Notes under the pieces: generated by a model
Told to the model about the DNA's origin: nothing
The model's input: the letters and a program-made list of their open reading frames with translations, nothing else
Databases searched by the model: none
Translations under genes and position numbers: made by a program
Shown here: positions 56,338 through 64,000 of the stretch, in pieces
Position numbering within the stretch: position 1 is the stretch's first letter
Layout of the letters: every line of letters starts with the position of its first letter
Assembly (NCBI GenBank): GCA_004794655.1
Contig: SMMW01000521.1
Span: 4,159,501 to 4,223,500, forward strand
Direction: 5' to 3'
Length of the DNA stretch: 64,000 nt
From: Marisa cornuarietis
Lineage: Eukaryota; Mollusca; Gastropoda; Architaenioglossa; Ampullariidae

Positions 56338-57661
56338 CTGCTCGCACAAAGAGAAATTATGGACACCATCTAATGAAACAGAACAGGTTATTGACTGATG
56401 ATCTGTGAGTCATGAAGAGCGAGTAGCAAATGAAACCAAGATGGTGTTTGGCTGAGGGCATCGAAAAAGAAGAACCGGTTGATTTGCAGATGATGAACAC
56501 ACATATGGGACAGGGACAATGAAACTGACAAAGTGTGCGAAGTAATAAGACTATACGTTTATAAAAAGAGATAGTAATGCTTATATTTTCAATAATGTGC
56601 AATGAATCATATGGGCCCTAAAGTCATAAAATGTGACAAAATAAGATAAAGAGAGAGTAACAGATTTTGCTGTTTTATTATGGTGAAAAAAAATTCATGA
56701 GTGTGAAAGATATACCAACACGGCGCCTCATTTTAAATATTTATTTTCACTTCATGATATTGCAAGGCGTATCAGACTGCTCAAACGGAGCAAATAGGTT
56801 TGTGCCAAGTATGCCAGATTTATGCAGTGTGAAAAGTATATCATTTTTATATAGCATTTAGAAAGCACATGTTAAATTTCCAACAGGAAGACAACCAGAA
56901 AAAGAGAGTTAGTAAGGCGTATTTTCCAATGCGAATGCCAGCTCAATGCGTTGCACACATAAGACTACCAACAAACCAACAATTTGTTAATGAAACACAA
57001 CCGTCAGATTCCTTGGTATAAAAGCAAGATAAAATTAAAATGAGATAATAATATAACCTTATCCCGAAACTAAAACTTTATCTGAAACCACTATTTTTTG
57101 TAGGTGAATTTAGGTTTATTTTGACAGTTACTTTTAAAGCAAACCAAAACGTTTCCGATGTGCTAGAAAGTTTACATGAAATTTTCTACCTGCAAAGGAA
57201 AGCTTTCAAGCTGCAAAAGTGATAGTTGTTGTTAATGTATTCTTAAATTAAGCGTTATTAAAGCAGAGATGTTTTGAGTATTTCCTTAGTTGGTCTAATT
57301 TAAAATTACTTAGATATTTTGTTTTCACGTTCTGTTTTGAACATCATGGGTTAATAAGTGTTGCCTGATCAAAAAAGGTGCTGGAACAATCGATTACAAG
57401 AGACTTATTCTAAGTAAAAGATGTTAAAACATGTATTTCAGAACTTTTAAGATCGCATGTTCTCATTGTAAATTTATCCCAAAGTCAATCTATGCTTTAG
57501 AAATAATCTTAATGTATAGCAATGACTTACATATTAGACTAAAGATGATTTGGGCAACTTCTTAATACCTCATAAGAACAGTAAAATTTAGAAGAAAGGA
57601 AGGAGAAAAGAAAGGAAAGCAAAGATAGAGAAACAACGGGAGAGAACTACTTCACTTTCTA

Positions 57662-58030
<369 letters not shown>

Positions 58031-58033
58031 TCA

Positions 58034-58273
<240 letters not shown>

Positions 58274-58699
58274 CTATGGTGCTATTAGTTTGAAAAACCT
58301 TCTAAATTTTTTCCAGGCGCTCATCTTAAAATGAAAAAAACCGTATTTAAAATTACAAATATCTAAGAAGCGTCTCCAATGCTCTGTGACTGATGAGCTA
58401 TAAGTTCCAACCGTCTGTTATTTATGAAGATACTTAATAGCTAGTAATTGGTTGTTTTCTTTTAAATTGCATCTGCTGACTGCTCAAAAGAAGGAGGAAA
58501 CCAAAAGTACCAACATAGCCACCTCCCCGCCAGTCTTTCGAGTAGGAACAACAGCAAGAAAGAAAGACGTGAGTTCTGAAATCTGAGCTGTTAAAAGTGG
58601 AATAAAAAATTTTAAGCTCGCTGTGGTGGTAAAAGACACTTTCTATCACTAACCTACTGTATATACTCATCCATCTCGTGAGAGAAGATCGCTCTTTAC

Positions 58700-58826
58700 C
58701 TTTATGATTACTTCCCCTGATAATTTCTCTGTTTCTCCGAGAAATGCCGAGATCAATGACGATTTCCCGCTTCCCACGTGACCCACCACCGCCACCAGCC
58801 TGCCAACGCCGATGCTCATGTTGACG
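58700..58826 (-). pseudogene. Copy A exon: NBD1 Walker A
   Basis: 127 bp, [20 protein letters not shown], open, Walker A intact. Acceptor AATTGCAG, donor GTAAAG. Confidence 0.88.
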
Positions 58827-59072
58827 CTGCAATTATTAAACATTCTTAGAAGAATTAGAAGAAATAAATTAAACTTATTTTCCCAACAAGAAGTAGAAAT
58901 TATTTAACATTACGCACAAAACAAGAGGCAGAAATTATTTAATCTTAGAATAAAAATCAGATATTATTAAAGTTGAAATTAAAATAATGAGTTAGAAAAA
59001 GACTGTACATGCCTATTACAGGAAATAGAAAATGAGCAGCACAAATATTCACAAAGTAGCAAACAGAGTAGC

Positions 59073-59139
59073 TTTTTCAAGACGGGTTCATAATTTTTGT
59101 CCCACGTGAACGTTCCGTTTCGGATTGTAATGGCGTTCA
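59073..59139 (-). pseudogene. Copy A exon: start of NBD1
   Basis: 67 bp, NAITIRNGTFTWDKNYEPVL. The donor position reads GCTACT rather than GTTGGT as in copy B, so it would need a GC-AG intron. Confidence 0.78.
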
Positions 59140-59725
59140 CTGTTCAAAATAACATCACATCGTTCAGAGGGGGAAGAAAGTTAGTTCCAAAAGCTTTTTT
59201 AAAATCTAGATAAACAAAACGTAAGAAAATATATAATTAAACAAGTGAGCAGCCATTCCTACTTTTACAGGAAGACTACGGTTTTGAACCATTTGGTCAC
59301 ATAGTTTTAGCTCTGCCGGTACTTGGGATAAGCATTAACATTCAAGTTCCCAACAAACATAAATGTCTTGTAACCCTAAGGGTTAATTAGAATTTCACAT
59401 AAATAAAAAGTTGAGAACCTTTGCTAATCGTTCTTCCTAACCCCGTTAGCTTAAGCAGCAGCTTTCTGCTTCATTGATGAAAGATATTTGTGGCTTATAA
59501 ACAGAAGCTGTAATCTTAGCGGCTCGGTGTCGATTGTATGTCATCTTACCTTGGGAGTCTATTAAATGTGTTACAAGCCGTTTAAATTTTTTACCTTTTT
59601 CACGTTTCCGACCCAGGCAAAAATGACATGATGATGAGGAAGAGGAAGTCATCGAAAACAAGGAGGAAGAGGAGGATAATGATGATGATGATGATAGTAG
59701 TCATAATGGCGGAAGACAACAATAA

Positions 59726-60407
59726 TGTTACGAATTAAATGCTGTAGCGGTCTGTGTGGGGTGTCATCCGGCGGCGCCAATGCTTTGATGAGGTACCTGA
59801 CCCCAGTCAAGATCATTCTAGCGGGTGCGTGAGCAAGTGTGACTGACAAAAGCCATGATACCTGGAATGTTCGGTGCGAGAGAGCGCATGCGTGACGAGC
59901 AGATGCTGGATGTTTCTAGATGCGTTTATACTTTGTATATAAGCGGTGAGAGTGAGGGAAGAGTAAGGACGTAGTAGAGGAATTAGGGAATAGTAGAGTC
60001 AGAGCAAAGTAGAGAGTTTTGCGGGCGTAAGATCGCCGCTGGTTCGTTGTGTCAGGCGTGTGTTGCATTTAGCCAGCGTGTGTTGCTGTGAGCAGATTTG
60101 TGTCAGGCGTGTGTCGCCGTTTGAGTAGCAGGAGTCGTTGCTAGAATAGTCTTCAGCGTGTGCTGTTGTGAATTGTGTTGCCGGCATGTGTTACCAATTT
60201 CTCAGCGTGAAACTGCTGTACAAAATCTGTAAATAAAGTGTTCGTTTGAAAATATCTCGACTGCAAAGACTATGTTTCTTGGAGAGACTGGCACCGCAGA
60301 TTTAGGACCAATAAACGAGCCATAGAGGATGACATAGGCACCGGGGACTTATGCTTCGTCGCTCAATTTAATTACGGTTATCAACATCCATATATCAATC
60401 CATAACA
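59726..60407. mobile_element. Probable solo LTR in copy A intron
   Basis: 682 bp beginning TGTTACG and ending CATAACA, flanked by AATAA and AATAC (one mismatch). Contains a TATA-like TTGTATATAAG near 59934 and AATAAA near 60231. Copy B has no such block at the matching place. No internal retroviral genes nearby. Confidence 0.6.
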
Positions 60408-60451
60408 AATACAACTGTATGTTCCACATTCGCACGTTCCAGGTAGTTTAC

Positions 60452-60536
60452 CTGCATCAACAGCATATGTAACGTTGTTTGTGTCAAGGTCTTCACAACA
60501 CAGAAACTTGTTGATCCTTTGCACTGACACGATAGC
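60452..60536 (-). pseudogene. Copy A exon: TMD1-NBD1 junction
   Basis: 85 bp, AIVSVQRINKFLCCEDLD. Acceptor CCCCAG, donor GTAAAC. The intron to the left holds the likely solo LTR at 59726-60407. Confidence 0.82.
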
Positions 60537-60735
60537 CTGGGGATTAGAAACACATTTAGAAGAAATGTTTAAAGAAGAGTGAAATAAAAACACTGAAAAT
60601 AGGTAACAAAAGAAATTGAGAAAACAATACGACAAAACACAAGAAAAACAAATAAACAAGCAAGAAAAATAAAAATACAGCAAAGCAAGAACACGAAATA
60701 CAGGAATAACGCTAAAAAATAAACAAGTCAGGAAA

Positions 60736-60738
60736 CGA

Positions 60739-60813
<75 letters not shown>
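60736..60813. repeat. (GAAA)n microsatellite
   Basis: About 19 units in a copy A intron. Confidence 0.95.
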
Positions 60814-60897
60814 CCAACAAAGAGGTGAAATGAAAGGGAAGTAAAAATTAAATAGAAAGTAAAAAGAAAATTATTAGTTTAGTCAGTAATCACCGAC

Positions 60898-61044
60898 CTG
60901 AACGGTCATGTTCATGACTGGGGCTAGCATATCGAAAGGCAATCTCAGCATGCTTAACAAAGACAAGGTCACGAAGGCCCGCCGAGCGTCCAGGTGGTTG
61001 TCAGGGGAGACCTCTACAAATGTTGCAAACGTAGCCAGGGTTAC
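60898..61044 (-). pseudogene. Copy A exon: TMD1 end
   Basis: 49 codons, open, VTLATFATFVEVSPDN to MNMTVQ. Acceptor TTGAAG, donor GTCGGT. Matches copy B 21393-21539. Confidence 0.88.
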
Positions 61045-61403
61045 CTTCAACAGGGACAAGCAGTTGTAAGAAGACTACAGACAATAATAATACAAAAACT
61101 TTAGGCATGGTAAACAACTATATACTTCTGAATCGTTTTCTGCATTCTTTATTTCGAGGAAAAAATATTAAACAGAACGGTAGGAGTCTAGAGAGATAAG
61201 TCTATCTATCTCTCTATCAAAAGCGCAGAAACTCCCTGTTTCATATTAAACTGATAGATCAGTCAGGAAGGTCACTTCTCCTTTTCGGCAATGTTCTTTC
61301 TTTTTTCTCTTTTTCTGTTTCTCTCTCACCTCTCTCTCCAGTAACACAAAAGATGGGTAAAGTCTGGTTTAAAGAAAACGAAACGGTCACTTCACAGACT
61401 GAC

Positions 61404-61541
61404 CAGATAAGGTGCGAAGAAGCAGCCTACACCCATAAATATGTTCAGGTAGGCCATTCGGAGCAGCACCTTCATCTCCTCACTCCTCAAGTCTGTGATC
61501 ATCTTCTCGAAGGAAGGTTCCCATGCGTACATCTTTACCAC
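61404..61541 (-). pseudogene. Copy A exon: KMYAWE motif (TMD1)
   Basis: 46 codons, open, phase 0; VVKMYAWEPSFEKMI to CFFAPYL. Acceptor CCTCAG, donor GTCAGT. Matches copy B 21780-21917. Confidence 0.88.
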
Positions 61542-62099
61542 CTGAGGACAGGTGTACAAGGTTAGTACAACGCGCTGATGACGAAGAGACTGTTCAACGT
61601 CGGCTTGTTGAAGTCTAGTCTTTTGCTCACCAATCGAATCAGTCACGTGGCTCTGATCTTTTAGATTACGTTTGTTGTGGTATTAGCGCTAGCTCGGAGA
61701 ATATCGAGAGAAGTGAATCAAATATTTTGTTGGACATAAACCTTATCAAAGCTCTTGACATCACCAGCCGTCTTAAGCCAAGCATAACGAACATGCAGAT
61801 AGACTGACTTCACAGTTGTTCTAATAATAACATTTTTCTCTAAAGCAAACATCAACGCAAGAAATGTCAGATACAACTAGAAGCCTCTAACATTAACTAC
61901 AAAAACAGTTAATCTAACAGTGTGCATGTACCCCTGTGGTCTCGGTGAAGCGAAATTGCAACAGAGAACGTTATAAATATTTTGATAGACTTCTTTGATG
62001 TTTGTATTCTCAATGATTTTACACACAAAACCTTCATAAAATTTGAAGTAAAATTGGCTAGCTCTACCTTCCTAGTATTTTATTTCCAAATGAAATGAA

Positions 62100-63870
62100 T
62101 TCAAATGAAATTTAAAAATTCAAGTACTTTTTTATTTGCATCACGACCTCACGTAAAGGGAATAATAATAATAATAATAATAAATGAAGATTTATATAGC
62201 GCATACTCACACTGATAAAGAGCAAGTTCTCAGCGCTTAAAACAGGGATGAGAAATGGACTACATGGATAGAATACAAGGGACGGAAGAATAAACAACTG
62301 TGCTAACAACGAAGAGAAGACAAGTATATAAAACACAAAGAGGCACAAAGTAACAAGAAATGAGAATGCAGTGATTCTGCAGAGGAAGATGGGTGGAAAA
62401 GTAGCAAAAGCAGAAGGGGGAAGAGTGTGACTGAGTTAGGAGTGTCGCGGATCGCCCCCAGCGTCGCCGGATGCACGCTAGCAACCGCTCGCAACCGCTC
62501 ACACAGCCGCACGAACACACACCCACTCGCTCAGCCAGAGGCGGGACACGACGTGCCTATTGAACCTCTAAGGAGCGTAGACCACAACAAAGACAAAATG
62601 AATGTCACAAAAAAACTTTAATTACACGTAGATGAAATAGAGTTACAAAACGTCAAAAATACATAGACACATAAAGACATAAGAGAGAACATAAGAAAAA
62701 AAAACCACACACACAAAGACCATAGTAAGGGGGATAATTGTAAAAAAAAACAAGCACCCACACACACTGCGGCACAGTACTGACGGAGTTTTTGCCCTTT
62801 AGGCGTCCAGGCCTAACGTTAGACTTTGTACTCTGTTTCCACTGTCTCTTCTTTAAGTTTCTGTGGCCTCACGCGAAGCTCTCACGCTGACCACCACTTC
62901 ACTGTCCGTCCGGCGCACACAGAGAACCTCTGCTGGTCCACAGTCCGGTCTGCCTTGTTGACCACACGTCACACAAGGCAGGACAGTACGACGACGGCGA
63001 CGGAATGAAGAAACGAAGGGATGGACGCAACGTAGAGAAGTCGAGACTCCGCACACGCAGGCGCGGAAAGGGTGCAGAAGAATGAGTTGACGAAATTCGG
63101 CGTTGGCAACGACAAGAACAAGGACAGGTTCAACCAAAAGATCACACGAAGCCAAGTCAAAAGAAGATATGAAGAAAAAGAACGACGAAGAACGAGGAAG
63201 AAGAAGAATGAAGAAAGCCTGTGGAGAAAACACAAGAACATGGATGACTAGGTGGCTTCAACACACTCACCCAAAAACTCTCCGTCTCCAGGGCTGGGAG
63301 GGGCAATGAACAGCGAACCCCCTAATGCAAGAGAAATCAGCAAACTCAGTACTCTAGCAGACGACGCGTGACGTAGCAGAGGAATGACGTCAATCATCGC
63401 TACAGTCAGCGAAAAAAGGCCTCGACCTTCCCCCCTCCCCCCCTCCCGAGCCCGATAAAAATAGCCTTGAATCTGTCGTCTGCTGTAATCTGCCTCTCCA
63501 TTAACGGTGCGTCCCAAGCGCTGAGAGACACGTAGACATTCAAAAATGTCTGACACGCGACAAGGAGTAATGCTGAAGGAAGAGGTGCATTTTCAGTGCA
63601 GATTTGAAGGGTTCAATTGTAGGAAGGTGGCGGATATGGCTTTAAGATCCATAGAGTCCGTAAATAGCAAAATTCTGTTAACAGACGACAGTACAATGAT
63701 GCGATGTTTAGCAACAATATTAATAAAGAGACATTGCTCGACTGGACCATCGATATGAAATATATTATTATTATCCCGTGCTTCTATAGAGACTCATAAT
63801 TTCATGTACCCTAGAGCCAGGGAAAACAAAACTAATAACGGTGAATGAGAGAGCGTCCTCTGGTTCGAAT
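62100..63870. mobile_element. Unclassified insertion present only in copy A
   Basis: The copy A intron follows copy B (21920-22480) up to about 62100, then resumes at about 63890 (matching 22480-22650). Left end: (AAT)n and, on the minus strand, GCGCTATATAAATCTTC, the same 3' tail type as 55345-55410, suggesting a minus-oriented non-LTR element or composite. No RT recognised. A plus-strand 70-codon ORF at 63546-63758 is not recognised. Confidence 0.6.
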
Positions 63871-64000
63871 AAATCTAGGGAAAAAAATTTGTTAAAATTA
63901 AACCACCAGCCGTGACACACAACAGACAAGTTGGAAACCTAATTAAGGCTATCGATTTTTCCCAAAAGATCTTTCTCAACAAGCAACACAAAAGTGAAGT

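Overview
This is a metazoan nuclear genome segment, with spliced genes, GT-AG introns, many microsatellites and many transposons. The mix of RTE and CR1-like retrotransposons, a mariner and foldback elements, plus the style of the host proteins, suggests a mollusc, probably a gastropod. That taxon call is inference. There are no bacterial operons, rRNA genes or CRISPR arrays.

The backbone is a head-to-tail tandem pair of ABCC (MRP1-type) ABC transporter genes on the minus strand. Copy B starts at a strong Kozak ATG at 33235. It runs down to 1154 through 30 recognisable exons that code for TMD0/L0, TMD1, NBD1, an acidic linker, TMD2 and the Walker A half of NBD2; its last exons lie left of the window. 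Copy A enters from the right edge and ends at its own stop codon at 44114, about 11 kb upstream of the start of B. Copies A and B share exon lengths, splice phases and long intron tracts, so they come from a segmental duplication.

Copy A looks like a pseudogene. It lacks three TMD2 exons (with a phase break), has an in-frame TGA at 50778-50780, lacks a recognisable exon before its SVGQ exon, and carries a 3.0 kb RTE retrotransposon inside the NBD2 Walker A exon, flanked by an 11-bp target-site duplication. Copy B reads open throughout. Its one weak spot is a splice-phase conflict between a small TMD0 exon (32453-32519) and the next exon.

Mobile DNA by region. 1.7-3.65 kb: rotted LINE in a B intron. 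7.1-10.1 kb: CR1-like LINE with an RTE copy nested in it. 11.0-12.7 kb: an older RTE copy. 31.15-31.83 kb: large foldback element with TTAA at both ends. 34.64-38.57 kb: full-length RTE with an intact 1039-codon ORF, a 12-bp target-site duplication and a 5' array of about 215-bp monomers. 40.09-40.35 kb: MITE. 42.0-43.1 kb: dead mariner. 46.98-50.02 kb: RTE inside copy A. 52.69-53.05 kb: hAT-like zinc-finger fragment. 55.0-55.4 kb: CR1-like 3' end. 59.73-60.41 kb: likely solo LTR. 62.1-63.87 kb: unclassified insertion found only in copy A.

I found no clearly new biological system. The most informative features are the tandem transporter pair with one copy caught in decay, the potentially active RTE with promoter-like monomers, the foldback element, and a relic of the B promoter block at 41.1 kb. 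All exon boundaries were derived by eye from splice signals, reading phase and comparison of A with B and with the remembered MRP1 family pattern; none was checked by transcripts.
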